Shown: positions 5,040 to 12,233 of the stretch, one piece after another | Position numbering within the stretch: position 1 is the stretch's first letter | Layout of the letters: each line of letters starts with the position of its first letter | Virus record (IMG/VR): IMGVR_UViG_3300044697_000082 | Coordinates: 1 to 22,756 of that record | DNA: 22,756 nucleotides | Direction: 5' to 3' (one strand) | Source: a virus | Made by a program: the position numbers and the translations under genes | Notes under the pieces: model-generated | Databases searched by the model: none | What the model was told of the DNA's origin: nothing | Seen by the model: only the letters and a program-made list of their open reading frames with translations

Positions 5040-5837
5040 ATGAAGACTCTGGCAGTCGCCATTCTTAGTTTATTCTTGTCCGTCGCTTGCTTCGGGCAAG
5101 CAAAATCCGTCCCAACATCCTTGTTCATCAAGGACACGTTGTACCCGGCAACTGCCCTCCTGTACTCCCAAGATGCTGAAGGCGGGATGCACATGCGTTG
5201 CACGGCGACGGCCATCGATCTTAAAGATGGGGTAACTACTTTTGCGACCGCAGCCCATTGCGGCTGCGAGGACAACACCGAAAAGAAGACGGTTAGCCCC
5301 GCTAAAGATGTCGTATTTTACATAACGACCGACGACGAGCAGGACAAGGTGTTTGAGAAGGCTGATGTTACGGGCTGCGGATATAGGCATCGAGGAGACG
5401 ACTTTATGTTGCTCGCGGTCAAGAGCAAGAAGCCGCTTCCCGTGGTCAAGCTTGGGGACGACCCGCAGATTCTAGATCAAGTCGTAAACGTGGCTTCGCC
5501 GTTGGGTCTTGGCAAGCAGGTGTTCGTCGGTTCCGTATCCTCCGCCGTTCTCGACCGTCCGGTGGTCGAAGAAGATATCAACTGGTCACACGTCGTTCTC
5601 TTGCAGATGTTCGGAGTTAACGGGGGCAGCTCGGGCAGCTCGGTTATCTGCATCGACCAGCAAAAAATTTGTGCTTTTGTAGTCGGGAGTATTGGTGGCT
5701 CGACCATGACCGCAATGCCCGTGTCTCGACTGAAAGCTCTGCAATCGGGAATCGCGGATCACACGTATCGGTACTGGGTGAGCGATCCAGATGCCGTCCC
5801 CGTGCCTCCGCCCGTAGCGACGGTGGCCAAGAAATGA
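5040..5837 (+). CDS. Secreted trypsin-like serine protease
   Basis: The 265-residue protein begins with a typical Sec signal peptide (K2, hydrophobic core about 4-17, cleavage probably after GQA at 21; C17 makes a lipoprotein signal possible but the lipobox is poor). The mature part has the chymotrypsin/HtrA-type triad: H73 in ATAAHC, an Asp at 120/121 in GDDFMLL, and S198 in GGSSGSS, the variant of GxSGG. Extra Cys pairs (C54, C74, C76, C113) could form disulfides outside the cytoplasm. A Pro/Val tail ends it. The frame is open from 4995, but ATG 5040 has AAGGAA five bases upstream and puts the signal peptide at the N-terminus. No PDZ domain is present. A coupled membrane peptide follows. 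Secreted proteases are rare in phages; it may alter the host surface or act as a lysogeny gene. Confidence 0.85.
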   Translation: MKTLAVAILSLFLSVACFGQAKSVPTSLFIKDTLYPATALLYSQDAEGGMHMRCTATAIDLKDGVTTFATAAHCGCEDNTEKKTVSPAKDVVFYITTDDEQDKVFEKADVTGCGYRHRGDDFMLLAVKSKKPLPVVKLGDDPQILDQVVNVASPLGLGKQVFVGSVSSAVLDRPVVEEDINWSHVVLLQMFGVNGGSSGSSVICIDQQKICAFVVGSIGGSTMTAMPVSRLKALQSGIADHTYRYWVSDPDAVPVPPPVATVAKK

Positions 5838-5965
5838 CCAAACTCTCGGGCTGGCTCTTGGCGATCTACGTTCTAGCAATTACGGGCATCGCAGGTTACG
5901 AATACGCCGTGATCCAGAGATTGGAATGGGTGATTCGGATTTTGCTGGCGGGCAGCCAGAACTAG
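5834..5965 (+). CDS. Single-helix membrane peptide (43 aa) coupled to protease
   Basis: The product begins MTKLSGWLLAIYVLAITGIA: one clear membrane helix at about residues 5-21, followed by a polar linker and a second amphipathic segment (WVIRILLAG). The ATG overlaps the protease stop codon (ATGA, 5834-5837), so the two products are made together and the peptide is a candidate partner, anchor or inhibitor of the protease. Size and topology would also fit a small holin- or spanin-like protein, but no lysin gene is nearby. No family is recognised. Confidence 0.6.
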   Translation: MTKLSGWLLAIYVLAITGIAGYEYAVIQRLEWVIRILLAGSQN

Positions 5966-5974
5966 GAAAGAAAA

Positions 5975-6460
5975 ATGTTGGACAAAGAATCTAAAAATTT
6001 GAACGACGGGCAGAAGGCTCCTACCCCCAGTCCCATTCGAGCGAGCAACACGCTTGAGACGCTTCGCCCGAAAGAAGTAAACGTCGCCCCTGAGTGGCTT
6101 CAGAAGGCGATGCCTCAAGTGCTAGAAGAAGTAAAAAACTTTCTAGAGCCTGTACAGGAAACGGACAGCCTTCCGCTGCAAGGCCGAGGACTACCGCCCG
6201 TTGACTACGAATACGATTGTGCGGGCGATCCTCCCAAAGTAAAAAACGTTCAGGAAACGGATTTGTTCGCGGAACCTGAACAGCCCGAGAAATACAACGT
6301 CTTGCCAGTAGATTGGCCGACCGCGACAAAGACGATGGGCCTGCCCGAAGAATTCCTGGACTTCCCTCTCGAAAAAAGAGTCACGAGGCTCGAAGAACAA
6401 GTTGACGGGCTTCTGGATCGGCTGGCGAAATTTTCTATTCGTTCGGGCCACAAGATTTAA
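5975..6460 (+). CDS. Hypothetical protein with C-terminal coiled coil (161 aa)
   Basis: Family not recognised. The 161-residue product is largely hydrophilic and Pro/Glu-rich (probably disordered up to about residue 125), contains two copies of a VQETD sequence (in PVQETDSLPL and NVQETDLFAE), and ends with a heptad-like coiled coil (LEKRVTRLEEQVDGLLDRLAKF, about 132-153). This is the layout of a scaffold-like or adaptor protein that oligomerises by its C-terminus. The ribosome binding site AGGAAAG lies just before the ATG. Two sequences resembling the dispersed motif (6152-6166 and 6249-6263, with A at the fifth base) sit in the VQETD codons and are probably only partial matches. Confidence 0.7.
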   Translation: MLDKESKNLNDGQKAPTPSPIRASNTLETLRPKEVNVAPEWLQKAMPQVLEEVKNFLEPVQETDSLPLQGRGLPPVDYEYDCAGDPPKVKNVQETDLFAEPEQPEKYNVLPVDWPTATKTMGLPEEFLDFPLEKRVTRLEEQVDGLLDRLAKFSIRSGHKI

Positions 6461-6639
6461 TGCCTGCCCGCAAGATCACTGATTGGCGGAAAGTGGCGTT
6501 GCTGATGTATCAGAGGCTTTACGGTTGCCGTTGCGTCAGATGTTCCGATCCCGTAAGGTTGCCCGAAGATGGCGTGCTGTACCGACTGAATGACGACATT
6601 GTTTTGACACACAAGAAGACTTGCGGGCCTAAGAGATGA
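6460..6639 (+). CDS. Small Cys-containing protein, zinc-ribbon-like (59 aa)
   Basis: The product starts MPARKITDWRKVALLMYQRL and then has C23, C25 and C28 in YGCRCVRC, with a further C55 near the C-terminus (KKTCGPKR). Three or four Cys in this spacing suggest a small metal-binding knuckle, though the second pair is incomplete for a classical ribbon. The ATG shares one base with the previous stop (TAATG) and the next gene starts in its stop (ATGA at 6636), so it is the coupled first member of the glycan operon. Role unknown; a nucleic-acid or protein-binding adaptor is possible. Confidence 0.6.
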   Translation: MPARKITDWRKVALLMYQRLYGCRCVRCSDPVRLPEDGVLYRLNDDIVLTHKKTCGPKR

Positions 6640-7478
6640 GCGTTACGATACGAACCTGCGGCGGCCTCGGGAACCAGTTTGCACAACGGGCCTTCGGCTA
6701 CTTGCTCGAAACCTTCGGGAACGAAATAATCTTCGAGCGTTCGTGGTTTGACAACGGCGATACGCGGGGTTGGGTCCTGGATCGGTTTAACACCGAAGTT
6801 AAAATCGGGCCTGTTCGCGGGCAGTGCATTCAGGAAGGGAATCTCTTATACCATCCTGAATTCCTAAAAAAGTACGAAGAAGATGTAACGCTGATCGGGT
6901 ATTGGCAAGCACATCAGTATCGAGTCCCCGTGGAAGATACGCTGCGAAAGACTTTCACGCTCCGCCGCTACCCGAGCGAGAAGTCATTAGCGGTTGCCCG
7001 TGAAATCGAAAATAGCAACTCCGTCTTTTTGCACATTCGAAGAACGGATAGCTTGTCTGGTCGCGGCCTGATCAATCACGGAGTTTGCCCGCAAAGTTAT
7101 TACCAACGAGCGGCAAGTTATATCTCGACCCGAGTTCCGAGCCCGCACTTCTTTATCTTTTCGGACGATATCGAGTGGTGCAAGCAGAACATTAACGTCT
7201 TTGGGTATCCGGCGACTTTTGTAGATCATAATTCTACGGGCGTAACCGAGGACAGCCAGCACGAAGTACGGAAAACGGACAACGGGACCGAACACGAAGA
7301 CCTCTGGCTTATGTCCCGCTGCAAGCACAGCATCACGGCCAACAGTTCTTTTTCTCTTTGGGCTGCGTACTTGAACGCAAATCCCGAAAAAATTGTCGTC
7401 GGTCCGAAGCAGTGGTTCGTTCCAACTAGCCCGCACGACGGAACCGACATCTGTCAGCCCGAGTGGGTTCGCTTATGA
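6636..7478 (+). CDS. GT11-family alpha-1,2-fucosyltransferase-like enzyme
   Basis: The 280-residue protein carries the three marks of family GT11: GGLGNQF (9-15), HIRRTD (133-138, the donor-binding HxRRxD motif), and the C-terminal NSSFSLWAAYLN (236-247) preceded by EDLWLMSRCKHS. These enzymes move L-fucose from GDP-L-fucose to the 2-position of galactose in surface glycans, and some also accept GDP-L-galactose. Length is normal for the family. It acts in the cytoplasm or at the membrane face. No GDP-fucose synthesis genes are in the window, but a GDP-mannose 3,5-epimerase is (11271), so GDP-L-galactose may be the real donor. It begins the operon of glycan enzymes, in ATGA overlap with both neighbours. 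A motif copy lies at 7266. Confidence 0.9.
   Translation: MSVTIRTCGGLGNQFAQRAFGYLLETFGNEIIFERSWFDNGDTRGWVLDRFNTEVKIGPVRGQCIQEGNLLYHPEFLKKYEEDVTLIGYWQAHQYRVPVEDTLRKTFTLRRYPSEKSLAVAREIENSNSVFLHIRRTDSLSGRGLINHGVCPQSYYQRAASYISTRVPSPHFFIFSDDIEWCKQNINVFGYPATFVDHNSTGVTEDSQHEVRKTDNGTEHEDLWLMSRCKHSITANSSFSLWAAYLNANPEKIVVGPKQWFVPTSPHDGTDICQPEWVRL
7266..7280 (+). promoter_or_regulatory. Dispersed motif copy inside GT11 gene
   Basis: GTACGGAAAACGGAC, perfect consensus, encodes VRKTD. Co-directional. Confidence 0.6.
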
Positions 7479-8326
7479 GTTATCTAAGCGTAATTTATTC
7501 GTGCAGTCATCGTGGATACGGCGGCGATTTCATTGGCCGGACTCAGGCGTGTATCGACAACCTGTTTACGTTGTCGGCCAAAATCGGGCTTGACGCGGAT
7601 ATCACGTTCGTCGAATGGAACCCGCCCGCCAACGTTCCGCGAGTTTCGCAGGTTCTAAATTGGCAGCATAAAACGTTGCCCGTGAAGTTTATCGAGGTTC
7701 CAGAAGCGGTTCACAATCTGGTCCCTAACCCCAGAAAAGAAGTCTTCTGGGAAATGTGGGCGAAGAACGTAGGTATCAGACGGGCGGCGGGCGAGTACAT
7801 CCTGTCCGCGAATCCCGACAACATCTACAGCGAGGCTTTGCTCCTTCGGCTGAAGAATCTTGAACCTGACGTTTTCTACCGGACGGACAGCTACGACGTT
7901 CACGACGGGAAAGTATTTCAGATTCATCGAGCGACGGAATCGCTTGTTAACGGTTGCCCGAACGGTTGTCCAGGATTTGTAAAGCCCGATAAGAGCGGTA
8001 AATTTCTATACCCTCCGCCAATCGGATACGTCGAGCCGTTGCACTTCAACAAGTCCGGCGACTTCTTCCTGATGGCCCGAAAGAACTGGTTCGAGATGCA
8101 CGGGCATCCGGAAACCGACTACACAGTTTCTTCCGACGCCGAGACAGTTTACTTGGCGGCGGCTCGCGGGTGGCGACAGATTTACCTGCCCGAACCAACA
8201 TACCATTTGAGCCACTCTCATAACACTCGATATGTTCCCGCTTGGACAGATGCGGCTCCGCACGGAAAAGAGAACGGCCCGAACTGGGGCTTTCCTTCGT
8301 ACGACTTTAAGACTTACGAAATCTGA
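7475..8326 (+). CDS. Glycosyltransferase-like protein, GT-A fold likely (283 aa)
   Basis: The N-terminal half has the pattern of a nucleotide-sugar transferase: beta strands and a helix in YLSVIYSCSHRGYGGDFIGRTQ, a conserved-looking WAKNVGIRRAAGEYILSANPDNIYS (about 94-118) resembling the segment before the acceptor loop of GT2-type enzymes, and a late acidic segment (SSDAETVYLAAARGWRQIYLPEPTYHLSHSHN). DNIYS may take the place of a DxD motif. The C-terminus contains several His and aromatic residues. ATG 7475 overlaps the GT11 stop (ATGA); the frame is open a little further upstream. The specific sugar cannot be read from the sequence. It probably acts in the same glycan pathway as its neighbours. 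Confidence 0.65.
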   Translation: MSYLSVIYSCSHRGYGGDFIGRTQACIDNLFTLSAKIGLDADITFVEWNPPANVPRVSQVLNWQHKTLPVKFIEVPEAVHNLVPNPRKEVFWEMWAKNVGIRRAAGEYILSANPDNIYSEALLLRLKNLEPDVFYRTDSYDVHDGKVFQIHRATESLVNGCPNGCPGFVKPDKSGKFLYPPPIGYVEPLHFNKSGDFFLMARKNWFEMHGHPETDYTVSSDAETVYLAAARGWRQIYLPEPTYHLSHSHNTRYVPAWTDAAPHGKENGPNWGFPSYDFKTYEI

Positions 8327-9039
8327 TGCACCGAGACGAATTTGACAAGGGCTTTGAAGAGTTCCAACGACTAAATAGCGGGAGACTGCCGTTTGGAGAA
8401 ATAGTTCCAGTCCTAGATGAATCAGAAATCGATGTCACGTACAATCAGATATACCTTTTGCATTGCGGTTGGGCCGCCCGAATACTAGCGAAAACCCGAC
8501 CTCGGATTCACGTTGACATCGGATCGTGTTCGTATTTCGTGGCAATAGCCTCGGCTTTCCTGAATATCGCGGCTTTCGATCTTCGCCCGATGAACATACC
8601 GCTCCCGAAGTTAATTTCTGGTGTTGCGGATTTAACGGCGCTCGCAATGCCCGACAACTCTTTGGATTCTCTCTCGTGCATGCACGCGATGGAGCACGTC
8701 GGCCTCGGTCGATACTACGATAAGATTGATCCAGACGGCGACCTGAAAGCAGCCAGAGAATTACAAAGAGTTTTGGCTCCGAACGGGAACCTTCTCATTG
8801 TACTGCCTGTCGGCATGCCGAGGGTCGTGTTCAATGCTCACAGGATTTATTCTTACGGGCATGTTATGGGTATGTTCTCGGACTTGCGTTTGAAGCAATT
8901 TACCTTCATCCCGATGGACCGCCCGCAGAGAATAGTTTATGATGCCGACCCCAAGATCGCGGAGAACGTAGACGAAGGCGCGGGGTGCTTCTGGTTTACA
9001 AAAGATGCTCGTACAGATAGCAGGAACTCCACAACCTAG
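8326..9039 (+). CDS. DUF268-type SAM-dependent methyltransferase-like protein
   Basis: The 237-residue protein resembles the DUF268 family (class I methyltransferase fold, often in sugar clusters). VDIGSCSYFVAIASAF at about 64-79 is the degenerate SAM-binding motif I. The family signature is SLSCMHAMEHVGLGRYYDKIDPDGD (about 115-139), followed by ELQRVLAPNGNLLIVLPVGMPRVVFNAHRIYS. DUF268 proteins are thought to methylate sugars, but the reaction is not well established. It starts with ATG one base into the previous stop and overlaps the next gene by 35 bases. Its last residues (RTDSRNSTT) are encoded within the next gene's start region. Confidence 0.8.
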   Translation: MHRDEFDKGFEEFQRLNSGRLPFGEIVPVLDESEIDVTYNQIYLLHCGWAARILAKTRPRIHVDIGSCSYFVAIASAFLNIAAFDLRPMNIPLPKLISGVADLTALAMPDNSLDSLSCMHAMEHVGLGRYYDKIDPDGDLKAARELQRVLAPNGNLLIVLPVGMPRVVFNAHRIYSYGHVMGMFSDLRLKQFTFIPMDRPQRIVYDADPKIAENVDEGAGCFWFTKDARTDSRNSTT

Positions 9040-10453
9040 CAGGGGAAAGATTTGCCTCGTAACCCCGCCTTCCGGATTTCTTCTTGACCAGCGGGTTTTT
9101 GTTTCGCTCGGGATTCTGAAGATCGGCGCGGTTCTTGAACAAGCGGGTTGGGAAGTCGATCATCTGGATTTAACGGGTGTCGCGAATTATGAAGAAGCTG
9201 CTGCGGACTATCGAGGAGCCGAGACTTTTGCAATCACCGCCACTACTCCGCAAATTCCTGCTGCCGTACGCATTAAAAAGGTTCTCCGTGGAAAAACGAT
9301 TCTTGGAGGACCGCACCCGACTCTTGTACACGCCGCAGTAAAACGTGGGAACCAACGGGCGCTCGCTGCCTTGGATTTCCTGATGCAGAACTTCGATACC
9401 GTTGTCGCGGGCGACGGTGAGAAGTCGATCTTTCGGGCAATCAGAGAATACGGGCTGATTGACGCCGACGATCCGAAATCGGACCTTTGGGTCTCGTCAA
9501 AAGAGTTTTCTGAGTCACCGTTGCCCGCCAGACATTTGGTGGACATGCCGAGCTACCATTACACGGTAGACGGTGAGAAGGCAACATCGGCGGTATTTCA
9601 GTTAGGCTGCCCGTTCGAATGCGGGTTCTGTGGCGGGCGATTTTCCCCGATGCTCCGACGAATCAGAAGTCGGACGGCAGATAGTGTGGTTGCCGAGATG
9701 CTCGCGATCCACGATAAGTACGGCTTTCGCGGGCTGATGGCCTACGACGACGAGCTTAATGTCAACAAAGGTCTTGTCGATCTTTGCCGGAAAATAAAAT
9801 CCACGGGCATCGATTGGCGACTGCGCGGATTTGTCAAAGCTGAATTGTTCAATGACGAGCAAGCCGAAGCGATGTACGACGCGGGCTTCCGTTGGCTGCT
9901 TTGCGGATTCGAATCCGCCCATCCGCGAATCCTGAAGAACATCAATAAGAAAGCGTCGCTCGAAGATAACACGAACATGCTTCGAACGGCCCACAAGCAC
10001 GGGCTAAAAGTAAAAGCCCTGATGAGTTTCGGGCATCCGGGCGAGAGCGAAGAAACGATCCTCGCAACCCGAGATTGGCTGCTCGCTGAAAAGCCCGACG
10101 ACTTTGATTGCACGGTAATCACGACGTATCCCGGAACACCGTATTGGGATAACGCGGTATTGGTAAAAGAACCTGTTTACCGATACGAGTTTAACGGCGA
10201 CGCTTTGTACATGGAAAACACCGACCCGAATGCCGAGGTCGGGTATTACAAAGGGAAACCGGGCGAGTACAAAGCTTTTGTCTGGACCGACTTCCTGACT
10301 GCGGAGCAACTAGTTAATCTGCGCGACGCGGTTGAGAAAGAAGTTCGCGGGAAGTTGAATATCCCGTATCCGACTGCGGGCGATGCGATCCTCTTCGAAC
10401 ACTCGATGGGTCAGCGGTTGCCCGAATCAATTTTGAAAACAGCACGACTATGA
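9005..10453 (+). CDS. Radical SAM enzyme with N-terminal B12-binding-type domain
   Basis: The 482-residue protein has the order B12-binding-like domain (about 14-145, with SLGILKIGAVLEQAGW, the PQIPAAVRIKKVL helix, LGGPHPTL at 100-107 and VVAGDGEKSI) then a radical SAM domain with the [4Fe-4S] motif C202-x3-C206-x2-C209, followed by typical barrel segments (GFRGLMAYDDELNVN, GFRWLLCGFES, KALMSFGHPGESEETI). The classical DxHxxG cobalamin ligand motif is not visible. Family members methylate unactivated carbons or catalyse other radical reactions on sugars, peptides or lipids. In this operon a C-methylation or rearrangement of a sugar is the natural guess. The ATG at 9005 lies within the previous gene. 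Radical SAM enzymes need reductant and iron-sulfur supply from the host. Confidence 0.85.
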   Translation: MLVQIAGTPQPSRGKICLVTPPSGFLLDQRVFVSLGILKIGAVLEQAGWEVDHLDLTGVANYEEAAADYRGAETFAITATTPQIPAAVRIKKVLRGKTILGGPHPTLVHAAVKRGNQRALAALDFLMQNFDTVVAGDGEKSIFRAIREYGLIDADDPKSDLWVSSKEFSESPLPARHLVDMPSYHYTVDGEKATSAVFQLGCPFECGFCGGRFSPMLRRIRSRTADSVVAEMLAIHDKYGFRGLMAYDDELNVNKGLVDLCRKIKSTGIDWRLRGFVKAELFNDEQAEAMYDAGFRWLLCGFESAHPRILKNINKKASLEDNTNMLRTAHKHGLKVKALMSFGHPGESEETILATRDWLLAEKPDDFDCTVITTYPGTPYWDNAVLVKEPVYRYEFNGDALYMENTDPNAEVGYYKGKPGEYKAFVWTDFLTAEQLVNLRDAVEKEVRGKLNIPYPTAGDAILFEHSMGQRLPESILKTARL

Positions 10454-11274
10454 CTCTACAGACAATCGACAGTGTTCGGGCGTTCTGGGATAAATCGCCT
10501 TGCTTCGTTCGCCGCTCGGCGGCTCCCAAAGATTCCCAGCAGTTCATGGACGAGACCGAAGCCCGAAAGTTCAAGTCCGAACCGCATATTCCCGGTTTTG
10601 CCGAATACGGAAAATGGGCAGGCAAGAAGGTTCTTGAGATCGGATGCGGAATCGGAATTGATTCCGTTAACTTCGCTCGGGCCGATGCTTGGGTATGCTC
10701 GCTGGACCTATCCGCAGCATCCCTTCAACTCGCCCGCAAAAGAGCGGAATTAGCAAAAGTTTATAAGCCCGTGTTTATTCACGGCGACGCGGAGAAGCTT
10801 GACGAGACTTCCGTTTGGGGCTGCGATTTTGATTTAGTCTATGCCTTTGGTTCGATTCACCATAGCCCGAACCCCGAAAAGATTTTACATAACATCCGGT
10901 TCGTTACGCATCCCGGCAGTATCTTGAAGCTGATGGTGTATAACAAGTGGAGTTGGAAATCGCTCTGGATACTCCTGAAGTACGGACGGGGCAAGTTCTG
11001 GAGGTTCCGCGAGTTGGTCGCCCGTTATTCGGAGGCTCAAACAGGGTGTCCTATCACTCACGTCTACTCCAAGAGTGAATTGCGGGCAATGCTGGAGCGG
11101 AACGGGTTTCATGTACGGAAAATGTACAAGGCGCATATATTTCCTTGGCGCATTCCTGACTACATAGAACATCGGTACGTCAAGGCTTTTCCGTGGAACA
11201 TCTGTCCAGATTGGTTGTTCAAAAAGTTAGAGTCTTGGATCGGCTGGCATTTGCTGTGCGAGGCGACGGTTTGA
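10450..11274 (+). CDS. Class I SAM-dependent methyltransferase
   Basis: The 274-residue protein shows motif I KVLEIGCGIGIDS (60-72), motif II-like SLDLSAASLQLARKRA, an acidic GDAEKL loop and motif IV region FDLVYAFGSIHHSPNPEKIL, the normal order of the Methyltransf_11/25 type. The C-terminal third (GHLLCEATV region) is basic and aromatic, perhaps the acceptor site. O- or N-methylation of a sugar is likely by context; the substrate is not visible. Start ATG 10450 overlaps the radical SAM stop (ATGA). Motif copies lie at 10605 and 11113. With the DUF268 enzyme and the radical SAM protein, this operon contains three possible methylating activities. Confidence 0.85.
   Translation: MTLQTIDSVRAFWDKSPCFVRRSAAPKDSQQFMDETEARKFKSEPHIPGFAEYGKWAGKKVLEIGCGIGIDSVNFARADAWVCSLDLSAASLQLARKRAELAKVYKPVFIHGDAEKLDETSVWGCDFDLVYAFGSIHHSPNPEKILHNIRFVTHPGSILKLMVYNKWSWKSLWILLKYGRGKFWRFRELVARYSEAQTGCPITHVYSKSELRAMLERNGFHVRKMYKAHIFPWRIPDYIEHRYVKAFPWNICPDWLFKKLESWIGWHLLCEATV
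10605..10619 (+). promoter_or_regulatory. Dispersed motif copy inside methyltransferase gene
   Basis: ATACGGAAAATGGGC, one weak last position. Co-directional. Confidence 0.5.
11113..11127 (+). promoter_or_regulatory. Dispersed motif copy inside methyltransferase gene
   Basis: GTACGGAAAATGTAC; the thirteenth base differs from consensus. Encodes VRKM. Co-directional. Confidence 0.5.
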
Positions 11275-12233
11275 AAACGATCACTGTGGCGGGGGCAGGC
11301 GGCTTCATCGGGCATCATCTCTGTAAGAGATTGAAAGCCGAGGGAAATTACGTCATTGGCGTAGACCTGAAATATCCGGAATACGAAGAGTCGCCCGCAG
11401 ACCAGTTTCATATTTGGGATTTGCGAGAGTATAACTCGGCTCTGGCATCTACTTACCACGTAGACGAAGTTTATCAGCTTGCGGCAGACATGGGTGGGAT
11501 CGGGTACATCACGTCCAACCTAGCGAGCATTGCCCGCAACAACATCCTGATCAACGCGAACATGCTCGAAGCCGCAAAACAGTGGAAAGTCAAGAAGTAT
11601 CTGTATTCTTCGAGCGCCTGTGTTTATCCAGCAGGCAAGCAGGGTGACGCGAACGTAACTCCGCTGAAAGAAGAAGATGCTTACCCCGCCGACCCCGAAC
11701 CTGGGTACGGCTGGGAAAAACTTTTTGCCGAGCAGCTCGTTGAGTATTACAATCACGATTTCGGGCTAGATACGCGGATCGTCCGTTTCCATAATGTTTA
11801 CGGGTCTTTGGGAACTTACGACGGCGGAAAAGAAAAAGCGCCCGCCGCGATTTGCCGGAAGATTGCGGAAGCGCAAGACGGCGATACGATTGAAATCTGG
11901 GGCGACGGCGAGCAGACACGAAGCTTCATGCACGTCGATGACTGCTGCGAAGGTCTTGTACGGTTAATGGATTCGGGCTACCAACGCCCGCTAAACCTCG
12001 GGACCGAAGAACTTGTTACCGTGAATCAGTTGGTTGACAAGGTTGCCCACATCGCAGGCAAAGAAATTCACAAGCGACACAATCTGAAAAAGCCGCAGGG
12101 CGTTCGCGGGCGGAATTCCGATAACACGCGGCTTCGAGAAGTTCTAGGTTGGGAGCCGAAGATCACGTTAGACGAGGGACTTCGCCCGACATACGATTGG
12201 ATCGAAAAACAGGTGTACGCCTGCAATGACTAG
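11271..12233 (+). CDS. GDP-mannose 3,5-epimerase-like SDR enzyme
   Basis: The 320-residue enzyme of the extended SDR family has GAGGFIG (8-14) for NAD binding, SSSACVYP (113-120) and the catalytic Y146-x3-K150 (YGWEK). Many stretches read like GDP-mannose 3,5-epimerase (GME): DMGGIGYITSN, NNILINANMLEAA, HNVYGSLGTYDGGKEKAPAAICRK, DGEQTRSFMHVDDCCEG and the RGRNSDNTRLREVLGW end. GME converts GDP-D-mannose to GDP-L-galactose or GDP-L-gulose, a step better known from plant vitamin C synthesis. The frame is open upstream to 11193, but a TTG at 11271 in TTGA overlap with the previous stop places the start directly before the Rossmann fold, so I prefer it. Its product would be a donor for the GT11 enzyme in the same operon. 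Confidence 0.88.
   Translation: MKTITVAGAGGFIGHHLCKRLKAEGNYVIGVDLKYPEYEESPADQFHIWDLREYNSALASTYHVDEVYQLAADMGGIGYITSNLASIARNNILINANMLEAAKQWKVKKYLYSSSACVYPAGKQGDANVTPLKEEDAYPADPEPGYGWEKLFAEQLVEYYNHDFGLDTRIVRFHNVYGSLGTYDGGKEKAPAAICRKIAEAQDGDTIEIWGDGEQTRSFMHVDDCCEGLVRLMDSGYQRPLNLGTEELVTVNQLVDKVAHIAGKEIHKRHNLKKPQGVRGRNSDNTRLREVLGWEPKITLDEGLRPTYDWIEKQVYACND

Noticed and set aside
6152-6263. Two further motif-like sequences (GTACAGGAAACGGAC and a relative)
   Set aside because: They differ at the core (A at position 5, G at position 7) and coincide with a repeated VQETD protein sequence, so coding repetition explains them.
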